Counted from the stretch's first letter, positions 1 through 11,151 are shown. The stretch is DNA of 64,000 bases from Micractinium sp. NFX-FRZ (GCA_029339195.1 JAPTJF010000073.1:117922-181921); one strand, 5' to 3'. Made by a program: numbers and translations. The notes: a model not told the origin generated them from the sequence alone.

Positions 1-2264
1 ACGTCACCACGGGCGGCCGCCCGGGCTGCAGGCATTGGCGGTGAGGGTAATCAGCGGTCAGGCACTTGAACGGACACACTTGCAGGCAGCGGGAGCGATG
101 CACCAGGGGGGGAATGCCGCTGGCGTGCTGTCACATGCCCGGTGGCAGCCTGATAGCACCCGCCTGCCCTGCTGCGTTGCCGGCTGCTGCCTATTACGCT
201 CGCCACGCCCGCTAACACAATATTCATGCAATCTGAACGGAAAGATAGCACGCCCACCTGCGGCTTGAGCTGCGCAGGCGGCAGTATCTGCTCAGTCACC
301 TCCCAGAACGGGTCTGCCAGCCGAGCTCTGCAGGGCAGCCAGCAGCCGGAGGGACCAGAGAGGCACAGTGGCACAAATTCAAGCGGACCAGAATGGGAGA
401 ATGCCTGCTCTACGAGCTGCCAGGGCGGTGGCAAGCAAGGCATGTAGGCGGCCAGAGAGCATGGGAGCGGCGGCCGGTGTGGCACGGCATGCGTTGGCGT
501 GCCAAATTGCCAAATGCCCTTATGGGCTGATTGTGGTGAAGAGGGAGAGCGCCCTAGGCAGGCGGTGAAGAGAGAGCGCGCACTGGGCAGCGGCCGGCAG
601 GGAGGGTCACCTGCAGAGCTCGCATCGGAAGCCTGTGAGCGCCTTGCTGTCACGAGGCTCCGACCCGAGGCCCACGCAGTCGGCGTGCTGGGAGATGCCG
701 CACCCGCGGCCCTGCAGCGCAGCGGAGGCGAGGGGCGGGGTGCTGGGCAGGCGGAGGGCGGGGTGTCGGGCCACGTACCGGCATAGTATGTGGCAGCAGC
801 GTGGGACAATGCCCTTCTCACGTGCGCACATGCACGTATGCAGTGGTGCATCGACCAACACGTGCACGCATGCACATAAGCCGTGCATCGACGAGTACGT
901 GCACACATGTGAATATGCAGCCCACATGCAAAGTGTCATACAAATGCAGAGGTAACCCAACCCACACACCTGGCACTGCACCATCTGCCCTCGCTCCGCC
1001 ACCACCCCACAGAGGCAGCGCACGTTCAGGCGCCTGGCTGGCACCCCATACGGCTGCTGGTGTGGCTGCAACTGCTGCTGCACAGCGTACTGCGCCGCAC
1101 GCTGCAGTGCCGACTGCTGCTGCTGCTGCTGCTGCTGCGCCGCTGGCGGCGGCTGCGCGTACTGCTGAGGGAAGCCAGCGCCGGCTGCCGCTGCTGCGGG
1201 AGGTGCGCCAGGGTAGGGGGGGTAGCGTGGGCCCGCTGCTGCCATGCCTGCCACGTGGGCGCCCGCTGCTGCGCTGCTGGCGTAGGCCGCTGCGCTGCCG
1301 CCGACACCTGGGTGTCCGGGCAGCTGCAGGGTGCTGTGGGCCGACTGGTCGGAGGCTGCATTGACGGGCAGCCCCATCATCTGGCAGTACACATCGTTCA
1401 CAGTCTTGGCTGCAGGCAGGCAGCGGGGCAGGACAGAACAGCAAAGGGTTGGTTTGGGGGGCATGAGGGCTGGCGAGGGCGCATGATGGCTGAAGTGCAG
1501 CTGCAAAGGTTGAGCGGAACCGCGCGTGCAAGCACACGCAGGCAGACCACAGCCTGCAGAAGAGGCGCCAGCCATGCAGGCTGCCACATGCTTTAACCGA
1601 CTGCCCGGTGTCAGCTGCAGAACCCAACGCACTAAGGCGAATGCCCAGCGGCCGGCACCAACCAATGCAACGCCCGTAGCTGCCCGCCCAACCCAACCTG
1701 CTTGCTCGATGCGCCACTGCTCGCGTGGCGCGCGCGGTGGCCCGCTCCGCCCCAGCGCTGCTGCAGCCTGGCTGGCGGGGTCCAGCTGTCCAAAGTAGGC
1801 CAGCACCCGGCTCTGCAGCTCCGCCTTCCGACCTGCAGGTGGGCATGGAGCAGCGGGGAGGGGCAGCCGAGAAGTGTGGGCCACAACGGCTGCTGTGCAA
1901 CACACACACTGGTGGTGCAAGGTGCCAGATACAACAAAAGGGCTGGTGTTCATGGAGCAGCAGCATGGATTGCAGATTGTAGCGTCCAAGCTGTGCTGCT
2001 CGAGACCCACGAGGCAGTGGGCTGGACCAGGATGGGACGCACGCCAGAGCAACGGCACGCCCCTTGCCGTCGCAACCTTGCGCCCCGGCCTCGCCTGCGC
2101 CCACGACAATCCCACCCACCTGTCTTCTTCAAGCCCAGGCGCTCCGCCACCTTCTGCAGCTCCAGAATGCGGAAGCTGAGCACTTGGTGACGCAGCGTGG
2201 CTGCCGCCATAGCTGGAGTGCCTCCCGCTGTCTGCACTGCCGCCATGGGCGACAGTGCCGCCAC
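1..2264 (-). CDS. SIZ1: SIZ1-type (PIAS family) SUMO E3 ligase, 5' part, cut by window edge
   Basis: SUMO E3 ligases of this family bring the SUMO-charged E2 to nuclear substrates. Exons read 2264-2120, 1832-1698, 1409-970, 711-611, 327-258 and probably 25-1, and all phases agree. The order matches plant SIZ1. A SAP DNA-binding motif lies at about residues 22-75 (LELQKVAERLGLKKTGRK across intron 1). A glutamine- and proline-rich linker follows, then a PHD finger at about 225-273 (RCLCGVV...QCQGRGCGISQHADC...CELCR, split by a 258-base intron). The start of the PINIT domain comes last (RLADPFWEVTEQI). The SP-RING that does catalysis would lie beyond base 1 and is not visible. The PHD finger is a plant SIZ1 trait and separates it from animal PIAS proteins. 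The start is the first Met before the SAP motif. It is transcribed away from DPM3, sharing a 485-base upstream gap. Confidence 0.9.
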
Positions 2265-2749
2265 CGCTGCCAGCCGGCTCGGGCGCCCGCCTCAGCCCCT
2301 AAGAGCCTCGGCCTAACTGATTGCAGTGTCAGCACGCTCCTGCCGAAGGCCTGCGAGCCACAGGGACCGGGAAAAGCTCTGAAAACGGGCGGTCTGCCTG
2401 CTGGGCTGGACGGTACACCCTACAGGTTGGCCAGAGGGGCACATACACCGACAATTATCACCTCTTCGGGCGTGCTGCGCCCTCGGGCTTGTGTCTGACA
2501 ACAAGCTTGGCAGTGGTCGCCGCTCCGGGCCGCCCAAACTGCTGGATGGTCTGGCACGCCGCAGAAATCTGTAAATGGGTTCTCCAGCTGCATTGCTCGA
2601 CAGCGGTTCCAAGTCGTCTCTGCGACAGCATGCCCAGCAGCGCGCAAAGTTGCACTCACAGGCCCTCCCTTGTATTGCAGCGTGGTGATTACATCAGGGG
2701 TGTGCCGGATCCTCCCCAGGCGAACATCCCTAGGGGAGACCTCTCCTCT
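2265..2749. promoter_or_regulatory. Divergent intergenic region between SIZ1 and DPM3
   Basis: The only space upstream of both genes, so it should hold both promoters. I see no TATA box or repeat that I can assign to either start. Reading frames here are not supported. Confidence 0.4.
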
Positions 2750-3499
2750 ATGCTCCGAATCACCCGCCTGGCCTGCTTCGCGGCTGTGATCGTCGCTGCC
2801 TGGGTGGCGCTGCTGCAGCGCACCACCGAGGAGCCCGCCAGGACCGTCGTGCTGCTGGTGGGTGGGCACCAGTCAGCGGCTGGCACCGCAGCGGGCACCG
2901 CTGCCGGAACCGCCTTCTGCGCGTGTGGCCAGCCCGCTGTCGGCCCGCCTCGCCTGCCCCCTGCAAGGACCCTACCTTCTGCCAACCTTCCCCGTCCCAC
3001 CCTTGCATGTGCAGGCTCCGCTGGCTGCTGCGGTCCTCTTTGCTGCATACCTGGCCGCCGCACTGGTGTTTGGAGTGGTCACATTCCGCACCGTGCCCGA
3101 AGAAGCAGAGCTGCTGCAGCAGGTGTGCGTGGCAGGGGGGCAAGCGTTCCAGCAGGGGTACAATCAGGGCAGCAACGGCGTGCGTCTGCGTGCCTCACGC
3201 TGTGTGTGGCTGGGGATGGCTGGCACGCACATCACGTGGGGTTGGTTGTGATTGGAGGCTGTAATTTACTGTTGAAATTTTGGCACTACCTGTACCAAAG
3301 AGGCGGGGCCCCGTGTTGACGAGATTCTCTCCGGCTGCCGGGCGGGGGCATGGCAGCTCGACAGATGGGCAGGCATAATCAGCTCCGCACTTGAGCGCCC
3401 CGCTCAGTGAACTTCCCGCCGGCCCGCGCGTGCCTCGTGTTGCTGCAGGACATTGCGCGAGCCAAGGCTGACCTGGCAAAGCGCGGAATCAAGTACTGA
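2750..3499 (+). CDS. DPM3: Dolichol-phosphate mannosyltransferase subunit 3 (DPM3)
   Basis: DPM3 anchors the catalytic subunit DPM1 of dolichol-phosphate-mannose synthase in the ER membrane, supplying mannose for N-glycans and GPI anchors. Exons 2750-2857, 3015-3122 and 3449-3499 join in phase 0 to give 88 residues; the human protein is 92. Two hydrophobic helices are at about residues 5-22 and 37-58. The C terminus is a short charged coiled coil (TFRTVPEEAELLQQ then DIARAKADLAKRGIKY) that matches the family's conserved tail ending in ARADLARRG-type sequence. That tail is what contacts DPM1 in known homologues. The last exon encodes only 16 residues. The next gene begins 142 bases after the stop on the same strand, an unusually short gap, and I find no clear poly(A) signal between them. 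Confidence 0.9.
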
Positions 3500-3641
3500 G
3501 CGCCTTCCCCTCTAATCCTCCCAAAGCGCTACCACTGAGCTCACCAGTACCGGTCTCAGCGTAGCATTTTAAGCCTTTACAGCAGCAGCACGCAGCCGTC
3601 AGTGGGCGTGCAGCAAGTTCGGTTGCGGGCACACAGCAGCC

Positions 3642-4806
3642 ATGGCGTCGTCCGACAACTTTGCTGATGGCGGGGTGCACAACCTGACCATGGGATCAAC
3701 CGAGCTGAACACCATCCTGTCAGGGGCGGCACGCAGGAACCAGGTAAGCGGGCAGGGGGGCAGCGGAAGGGTGAGTGGACAGGAGGCGGGCGTGGTTTGT
3801 GGCGCTGCCATGGTGGGTGTACTGCGGGGGGCAGCACGTGAGCTGCGCCTGAGTCCGGCTTGCTCTGCCCGTTGCTGCTGCACTGCCCTGCCTCTTGGGC
3901 CGCTGACCACTACTACCCTCCATTGCCCCTTCTCGCCTGCCCTCCTGTCCCGACCCCCACCTTGCAGCTGGCGCTGGTGGTTTTCTCGGCCTCCTGATGC
4001 ATCACCTGCCGCTTGCCAACCTGCCGGCAGGCTGCCGCCTGCTCTCTCACTCACCCCCTGCCTTCCTCCCCCGCCTGGCCCCCCCTGCAGCTGGTGCTGG
4101 TTGACTTCTCCGCGTCATGGTGCGGCCCGTGCAGGATGATGCTGCCCGTGCTGCACCAGCTGGCAACGGAGCATCGCGGCCGGCTGGCGGTGATCAAGGT
4201 GAGAAATCAGCGCGGTGGTGGGATGCAGGTCGCTTGCTCAGCAGGCAGCGTGTGCGTACATGTTGTGCAGAGACGTCAGGCGCAGAGGATCACGGTGGGC
4301 GGGCATTGCCTCGCCATTTGGCCCCAGCAGCTTGCGGCACAGTAGCCTCCGCTGCGCACTGCCCGCTGTCCGCGTAACAGCTGCCTGTCCGCCCCTGTCC
4401 CCTCAAGTACTCTCATCTCCCTGGCACACCACCCCAGCGCCCTGCCACCACACACCCACTCAACAGGTGGACTGTGAGCAGACTGCTGCCAACCAGGCTC
4501 TGGCCCAGTCCAGCGGCATCCGAGGGTTCCCCACCTTCCACCTGTACCGGTGCGCCGCCTCCTGCGCTGGGCGCGCTGTGGGCGGGCCGAGAGGGAGGCA
4601 GGGCAGCACATTGCGGGCAGGGTGACTGGGCAGAACGTCGCGGGCAGGGCGGGTGGGCAGAATGGTGCCAGCTGTTGAGGTTAGCTGCCTGCACCTAGCA
4701 CCCTCTCCATGTCCACGGCATGGCTGACTGCGCCTGCACACATCGTGGCTGTGCCCCGGCCACTCCCCCGCTCACCCCTCATGCCTCGTCACCCTCCCCA
4801 CTCGCC

Positions 4807-4847
<41 letters not shown>

Positions 4848-6219
4848 ACACCGCCGCAGGAGCCAGCGCAAGGTGGCGGAGAAGGTGGGGGCAGACCAGG
4901 CGGGGCTGCGCCGCGCCATTCAGGAGCAGCTGGCCCAGCTGGGCCCGGCGGCCGGCGGCGGTGCAAGCGGCAGCGGGCCTGGGCCCATGGCCATGTCCCT
5001 CGCCACGGCGCTGGGGCATGTGAAGCAGGGCTGCACGTTTGCAGAGTTTGTGGCGGCCGCCAAGACGCTGGTCCTCTTTGTTGGGTGCGCTGTGCTGCCG
5101 CTGCTGCTGCTGCTGCTGCTGCTGTGTGGGACAGTTACGGCCCTCCCCTCCCTGCCCCTGCCTTCGCCGCATTCCTGCCCCTCCGCCACAGCAGCAGCAC
5201 AAAGTGTGCTGCACCACCTGTGGGACAAGGGGTACCAATGACCTTGCCCCAGGCCCAGCCCCTCACGCTGCCCTCCCCCAGCCCCACCGCCCTCTCCCCC
5301 CTTCTTCATGAGCAGCAACGTGCTGGACCACCCAGGGGAGGAGAAGTACCGGCGTGTGAAGCTCAGCAACCCCGCCTTCCAGTCCAAGCTGGGCTGCCGG
5401 GCGGGCGGCAAGGAGTGCATGGCGGCGCTGGGGTTCAGGTGGGCCCGGAAGGGGCAGGGCACGCATGTAGGAATCGGATACGAATGGAGCCCCAGCAGGG
5501 CAAGGTTGGCATGCAAACTGCAAGCGCCCCCCCAGTGGGGCCAAGGCCTGGGATGCAAACTGCATATGCCGCATGGCTGAGCGGTGGGAGGGCGTTATGG
5601 CGGCCAAGGGTGCTTTCCTGCCCCTGCCGCCCGTCAACGTTCTACCATGCCCTTTCCATACCTGCCCCTCCGGCCTCTGCTCCACTCACCCTCCCGCAGG
5701 GAGATGATGGAGGCTGGGGAGCCGGTCCTGCTGCTCTCCGAAGTCCCAGAGGAGCTCCCCCGCGTGCGCGCCTTCCTGCAGCAGGCGCTGCAGCAGGCAG
5801 AGGCGGCTGCTGCCGCCGCCGCCGCTGCCGAGCGCCGCGCTGCCACCGCGTCGCCGCCTGCGGCAGCGGCACCGCCTGCGGCAGCCGCTCCCACGGCTGC
5901 GCCCACAGCTGCGCCTGCAAGCGCTGGCGGCAACGGAGCGCCAGCTGGCGGGGCGGGCAGCGTGGATGCATCGGCTCTGGCAGCAGCGCTGGCAGCGGCT
6001 CTGACCAGCGGCGCTAGCGGGGCGGGCCCCTCGCCAGGCGGTGCGGCCAGCAGCAGCGGGGCTGTGAGGCCAGCCAGGGCGGGCCCGCGCGTGATTCAGG
6101 TGTCTCCCAAGGGCCTGGCTCGGATGTTGGCCAAGGCACTGGCACAGGTGGGCATCGGCGCGGCGCCAGCTGAGGAGCAGCAGCAGCAGGCGGAGCAGGC
6201 ACCACCCCCCGACCAGTAG
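3642..6219 (+). CDS. Thioredoxin-PUB domain fusion protein
   Basis: Six exons (3642-3743, 4091-4198, 4467-4549, 4860-5084, 5316-5438, 5700-6219) give 386 residues. Residues 35-110 form a thioredoxin fold: active site WCGPC at 44-48, the cis-proline region GIRGFPTF, and the closing helix [17 protein letters not shown]. Residues about 145-235 form a PUB (PUG) domain with the hallmark [21 protein letters not shown] domains bind the C-terminal tail of the AAA ATPase p97/Cdc48, so a cytosolic redox adaptor for p97 is a reasonable inference, not a demonstrated function. The last 120 residues are alanine-rich and low complexity, ending in a Gln/Glu tail. No signal peptide is visible. Intron 3 ends in a run of about 40 cytosines just before the exon 4 acceptor, and intron 1 carries a broken copy of the active-site exon. 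Confidence 0.88.
3961..4016 (+). repeat. Degenerate copy of the thioredoxin exon 2 head inside intron 1
   Basis: The acceptor plus the first ~50 bases of exon 2 (4085-4140) are repeated here: CAG then a frame reading LALVVFSAS, a stop, CITCR, against [15 protein letters not shown] in the real exon. The Trp of the active site has become a stop codon and the first Cys-Gly-Pro is altered. Confidence 0.75.
4808..4847 (+). repeat. Cytosine homopolymer at the exon 4 acceptor
   Basis: About 40 consecutive C bases serve as the polypyrimidine tract of intron 3 of the thioredoxin-PUB gene. Length is likely to be polymorphic or mis-sequenced. Confidence 0.9.
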
Positions 6220-6748
6220 GCTGCCCACGCCAGTGACGTTGCCGGCGCCCTGCGGTCACTTGTAATCCGCCTGTTTGGTTCTGGCGAAACATGGTTGTTG
6301 TGTCCATTCGTTTCGAATGTAACCAAGGTTTGCAGCACCGCTTGTGTCCTGGGCTCACGACTACTGCCTGCCCTCACTAGACAGTGTCTACTGCACAACC
6401 GTTACGCGTCGGTCTGACGGTGTGCCCTCTGCCAGCTATGAGCACAAGAACCGTACTCAAAGACTGCAATGAACCAACAAAGCAGTCGGGTAGGGGTCTC
6501 AGCGCGGTGAGCAGGTGGGGTAATGGAAAGGCCGGCCGGCACAGTCAGCAGAGCATGCCAGCCGGCGGCGGGAAGGGGTAGTCCTCCAGCTCCTGCCCCG
6601 CCCCCGCCCCCAACCACCCTTCCTACCACATATTCGCGTGATCACCCACTGTCGAAGGCCTGCGGTTCAGCTGCCCCTCACAAGTCGCTCACCTTCAACC
6701 CCGCCTCACTCCCCAACCAGCCAACCTCTCCACCCGCCAGAACCGCCC
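6220..6748. other. Intergenic: 3' UTR of thioredoxin-PUB gene and promoter of PYRP2
   Basis: The TGTAA at 6261-6265 ends the upstream gene. The rest lies before the PYRP2 start. No further gene or repeat was seen. Confidence 0.5.
6261..6265 (+). terminator. Candidate TGTAA polyadenylation signal
   Basis: The chlorophyte poly(A) signal TGTAA, 41 bases after the stop of the thioredoxin-PUB gene and on the same strand. Confidence 0.6.
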
Positions 6749-9397
6749 ATGGCTGCGAGTAGCGTAGCCTGGGGCCTGCGAGGCGCAGGCCTGGGCGCTA
6801 CGCCGCGGAGGCCCCAGGCCGGTCGCTCCGAGCCGCTGGCTGCGCGGCCGAAGCCGCCTCTTTCCCAGCGGCTTCGCTCGTTGTCGAGTCCCGCGCCAGC
6901 AGCGCTGCCCGCCAGCGTGCCGCGTCAGCTGCCGCCGTGGGAGCGCGGCGACAGCGGGCCGCCGACGGAGACCGACCCGCAAGGCCCCGGCTACGGCCGC
7001 AGCACCAGCACCAGCGCCCCCTCCTCCCCGGCCTCCTCCTCTAGCAGTTCCACCTCCCTGGGCGGGCTAAGGCCCCTACCGCGCAACGTAGAGGGCGTGG
7101 CAGACGACATCAACCTGGCCAACCCGCTGCAGCGCATGGAGCGGCTGGGCACCGCCTGGTTTGGCACCATCTTTGAGCTGGATGGGGTGTGCATAGAGTA
7201 CGAGTGCGGCGATGGCGGGCGGTCCTGGCAGGCACTGGCGGCGGAGGAGGGCAAGACGCCGCCGCCGCTGTGGGCGCTGAAGAAGGCGCGCGGCATGAAG
7301 AACGAGCAGGTGGGTGGGTGGGTGCAAGGGTGGGTGGGCCGGGCCGGCAGGGAGGGAGGGTGGGTTAGCTGGGGCTCAACTTGGGCACTCGGGTGTGTGA
7401 AGAGGGGAGAAAACCATTGACAGCAGGAGCCGTTTGACATTGTGGGTGCTGAGGAAGGACCTCTCGCGCTGTCATCCCACCGACCGTGCACCCACCCCCA
7501 CGCCACCGTCCCGCCCCCAGGTCGTCACCGAGGTGTTCAACTGGACGCGCAACCCGGTGGAGGCGCGGCGGCTGGCGGGACGGCGGGAGGAGATACTGAT
7601 GGAGCTGCTGGGGGGGCGCAAGCCCATGGTGCCCCCCGGGGTGGAGCAGCTGATGGACATACTGCAGGTGAGGTTGCCACCTGGGGTGGCAAATAAAGGG
7701 TGGGGGCAGGTGGTGCAGGAATGGAAGGGGAAAGCAAGCCCATGGTGCCCCCGGGGTGGAGCAGCTGATGGACATACTGCAGGTGACGTTGCCTGGGTGC
7801 CGCACGCAGCGCCTGGGGTGGAAACAGAGGGCAGTGCAAGGGCAGGCGGGCACAGGACGCAGGTGAGAGCAAGCTCATGGTGCTCTTCTGGGGTGGAGCA
7901 GCTCGGTGGACATACTGCAGGTGCAGTTGCCTGCTGTTGGCCATCGCCTGGGGTGGCAACAAGGGGCTCCTCTGGTGCCCTCCACGCTTGGGCGCCGCGT
8001 GCTGGCCCCTCCTCTCCCCACAACGCTGCCTCACCACTTCCAATCTCACTGCACCGCCCACGCCCACCCCGCAGCGCAACTCGTCGCCCCTGGCGCTGGT
8101 CTCCTCCGCGCCCGAGCGCCGCGTGCTGCCGGCACTGGAGCAGGCGGGGCTGGCCTCCCGGTTTGACGCCATCGTGACGGCAGACGACGTGTACCGGGGG
8201 AAGCCCGACCCGGAGGGCTACCTGTATGCAGCGCAGGTGGGAGAAAGCTAAGCTGTTAACCAGGCTGCCAGGCAGGGCGGCAGCCAGGATGGCAGCAAGG
8301 GGCCAGGCAGGGGGGACGCATTGGCGGCGGGTGGGCCGGGTGGGGCACCCCTTCTGACCGCGGCTCCAGGCGGCAGCTGGCGGCGGCGCCGCATGGGGTG
8401 GCTTGGCAAGCGCCCAATAACTGGTTTGTGTACAGCTGCTGGGGCTTACGCCTGTGCCTGCGCCCGGCCCCTTGCTTCCTAGCACCACGCCGCCCCACCC
8501 AGCTCGTCCCTGCCTGCCTACCTGCCTGCCTGGGCGCCTCCCGCCGCCTGCAGAGGATGCAGCGGCCCCCGGTGCGCTGCGTCGTCATCGGCAGCTCCAA
8601 CCTCAGCATCGAGGCAGCACACGAGGTGGGTTGATTTGACGGGGTGGGCTCAGCTGAGCATCATCATCGTCATTGCATAATCATGTTGAGCAGGCCCACT
8701 GAAGAGGGTTGCTGCAGCACTGGCAACCTTTTGTGCCCGGGCCTCCTCCCACCATTCTCCTAGCCCCTCTCTTTTACCCCCACCCCTCTTGTAACCCTCG
8801 CTTCATCTTCATCTCGCCATGCGGTTGGGCATGCAGCGTGTGGCGCTGGCGTTTTTTACCCCCACCCCTTTAAATGTACCCTCGTGCTTCCTCCGTGACA
8901 CAGGTGGGCATGAAGTGCGTGGCGCTTGCGGGGCGGCACCCCGTGTACGAGCTGAGCGCCGCCGACCTGGTGGTGCGCGACCTCTCCCAGCTCTCCTTTG
9001 TCAACCTGAAGAAGCTGTTTGCGGCGGAGGACCGCGTGTCCGGCCAGGTGGGGCGGGGCACAGGGATGTTTGTGTGTGTGTGAGGGGGGCTGGCTGGCTG
9101 GCTGGGTACTGAAGAAGCTGTGTGCGGCGCAGAGTGTCCGGCCAGGTGGCGGGGAAAGGAAGATGCGTGCAGCAGCAGGGGTTGCGTGCCCCCGAAAGGA
9201 GAGTGTGGCGTGGCTACAGAGCCGGGGACTCCTTTGCCCTCCTGTGCACCGACTGCCTCCCCCACCCATGTATGTGCGTTGTGCCTGCCTGCCTGCAGCG
9301 GGACGAGGACGACATGGATGGGGAGCGCCAGATGGAGACGGAGAGCGAGGAGGAGGGGGGCAGCGTTGTGACCACGCAGGTGCTGGACTGGCCCTGA
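6749..9397 (+). CDS. PYRP2: Plastid-type HAD phosphatase, PYRP2 family (riboflavin pathway)
   Basis: Homologue of the plant phosphatase assigned to removal of phosphate from 5-amino-6-(5-phosphoribitylamino)uracil before lumazine synthase. Exons 6749-7309, 7521-7667, 8075-8236, 8554-8625, 8904-9047 and 9299-9397 give 394 residues. Residues 1-110 are Ala/Ser/Arg/Pro-rich with almost no acidic residues at first, as expected of a chloroplast transit peptide. The HAD core starts at WFGTIFELDGVCIE and includes EEGKTPPPLWALKKARGMKNEQ, VFNWTRNPVEARR, the motif II region ALVSSAPE, VTADDVYRGKPDPEGYLYAAQ (motif III Lys) and RCVVIGSSNLSIEAAHE (motif IV). This run of blocks follows Arabidopsis At4g11570 closely. 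Odd point: the nucleophile position of motif I is Glu143, not Asp. The C terminus is acidic. Four copies of its exon edges lie in its introns. Confidence 0.85.
7735..7935 (+). repeat. Two degenerate tandem copies of PYRP2 exon 2 tail plus donor site
   Basis: The real exon 2 end and donor (7619-7700) are followed by copies at 7735-7800 and 7871-7935. Each repeats CATGGTGC...GGTGGAGCAG...GACATACTGCAGGTG and the following intron bases (GTTGCC...CCTGGGGTGG). The first copy has lost one C, which breaks the frame; the second has more changes. Confidence 0.85.
8770..8851 (+). repeat. Degenerate copy of PYRP2 intron 4 end and exon 5 head
   Basis: The unit ACCCCCACCCCT...CCCTCG..CTTC..., then TGGGCATG..G.GTGGCGCT.GCG occurs here and again at 8853-8931, where the second copy is the used acceptor and exon 5 start. 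Confidence 0.8.
9107..9152 (+). repeat. Degenerate copy of PYRP2 exon 5 tail plus donor
   Basis: GAAGAAGCTGT.TGCGGCG...GTGTCCGGCCAGGTGG occurs at the real exon 5 end (9008-9052) and again here inside intron 5, about 100 bases downstream. Confidence 0.8.
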
Positions 9398-10340
9398 GCC
9401 CTCAGGCTCGCTCAAAACCTGGCGGCACCACCGCCACCAACGGTGGTGACGGCACCGCCCCCAGCGCCGACGCGCCACGGCTGCACAGCCACACATCCGC
9501 TTACGCCCGCGGCCCAGCCAGCCCTGGCCCCAAGCGGCGTGCTTGGCCAGTGCTGCTCTGGCCCGCTGGCGGCCGCCTGCCACGTCCCTGGACCCCCCAA
9601 ACCCATGAGCCCTCCCCCTGGTTGCGGCTTCCTGAGCCGGTCCGCGCTCCGCTCTCAGCGCCCTCCTGCGATGCCCTCTGAAGATAAGAAAGGCATGACC
9701 CTCCCTCGCTCGCTGCCCCACCCCACCCCCTTCCTTTGATGTCGTCAGCACCGCGCATCCCACCTGCTATTTGTCGCATCACCCGGCGTGGCTGGCTCTC
9801 GGCACGCAACACATGGCCCCACCCTGACCCCTCCAGGAGCTTCCGCCTCCTACCCCCGGTTCCACTCCGCTCCGCTCCGCCCCTCTCAGCGTCTCCCCGC
9901 CCCTCCTTTTCATGACCCACGCTGCCTGCCTTCCTCACGCACGCCTTGTAGACTTGTTTCCTGAGCCGCCAGCCCAGCAGGCAGGCACCTCGCTCTTTCC
10001 CCTCGCCCGCCCCCCCACGCGCCCCGGCGTGCCTGGCGCAGCGCCGGCCGCGGCGCTGCACCCCCGTTGTACACTAGCCCCCGTGGCAGCGCAGCCCACC
10101 GCCTGCCCGGCACGCTCCCACCCGCCGCTGCTGCTGCGGTGCGGTGTGGGAGCCGTGCGGCTGGCTCTGTGCCACTACCCCCACCCGCCCCGGGCCCCCC
10201 AGTTCTCCCGTCCCTCAGGGGGTGCGATCCTTTCTCCCTCCCCGCCTCCCCTTGTGTACACTAGCAGTGGTTGGCCCAGCACGCAGCAGCATTTCATTTG
10301 CCCGCCGCTACCCTGTGCCTCCCCTTCACATCTCGCCGTC

Positions 10341-10345
10341 TGTAA
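10341..10345 (+). terminator. Candidate TGTAA signal for PYRP2
   Basis: First TGTAA found downstream of the PYRP2 stop on its strand, about 940 bases away, so it implies a long 3' UTR or a missed nearer site. Confidence 0.35.
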
Positions 10346-10817
10346 GTGCAATTGATCGTCAGCATTCGGAAGGGGCGCGCAGGCGGGTGGTTGTTGCAGC
10401 AGGTGGCGGCATGAGGGTGGGCAACCGCCGCCCTTGGCAGCGCCAGCCCGGTCAGTACAGCGGAAGGGAAAGGGCGGCTCGGCCTGCAAGATAACGTGGA
10501 TGTTTCAACAAACAGGGGGCGTCAGGTCACACAAGGAAGTGGAGACTGACAGGCACCAGCCATTTGGTGGAGGCAGGCGTACTGCTGCCACCTGTTGCAG
10601 AGCTGCAGCAAGCAGCGGCTGTGTCGAGTGCCCAGCTGGCCAGCTGGGGTGCTGACGCGGCGCCTGCAGCGCGGACGTGGAGGCCAGCAGGCGTGTGAGT
10701 TCTGTCCCCCTTCATCCCATCGACTTCTTGGCCTGCAACCTCGGCGCTCCCTGTCCTCCCACCTTCACCCTCAAGGAGGCTGCATTGCCTGCAGCTAAAC
10801 ATTGCCATGCTTTCCAG

Positions 10818-10822
10818 TTACA
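10818..10822 (-). terminator. Candidate TGTAA signal for the MLO gene
   Basis: TTACA on the plus strand, that is TGTAA on the MLO strand, about 330 bases past the MLO stop. Confidence 0.45.
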
Positions 10823-11151
10823 GCATACTTGCAATTCAGCGGTATTGTATTCTGCTGAAGCACACGTGGGTAGGCCCCCATGGGTAGGCCAAGGGGAGCA
10901 GAAGTGGAGGCTTGTGAGAGGGAAGGGCGACGAGTCAGAAGATTGCTGCAAGGCTTAGACAATTGGGAAGGTTGGTAGCTTGGGCCGGATGCATCAGATG
11001 AGAGGCAAGGAATGTGTGCAAGTACATAGAGTGAGGCAGCAGAAGGGACAGGCACATGTTGGCAGCGCTAGAACACACATCACGTCAGGCCCCCACTGCC
11101 TGTGTCCCCGGGGCCACGATCAGTAACAGTGCTGACTGCGGCGGTGCCTAT

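Larger units (their letters stand above)
9398..11151. other. Convergent intergenic region between PYRP2 and MLO
   Basis: 3' flanks of two genes that end toward each other. C-rich and pyrimidine-rich to about 10340, then of more balanced composition. Contains the two candidate TGTAA signals listed separately. No open frame here shows a domain or a consistent exon structure. Confidence 0.5.

Noticed and set aside
5560..5600. tRNA-like D-arm (TGGCTGAGCGGT) in a thioredoxin-PUB intron
   Set aside because: No T-arm, anticodon stem or acceptor pairing could be found around it.
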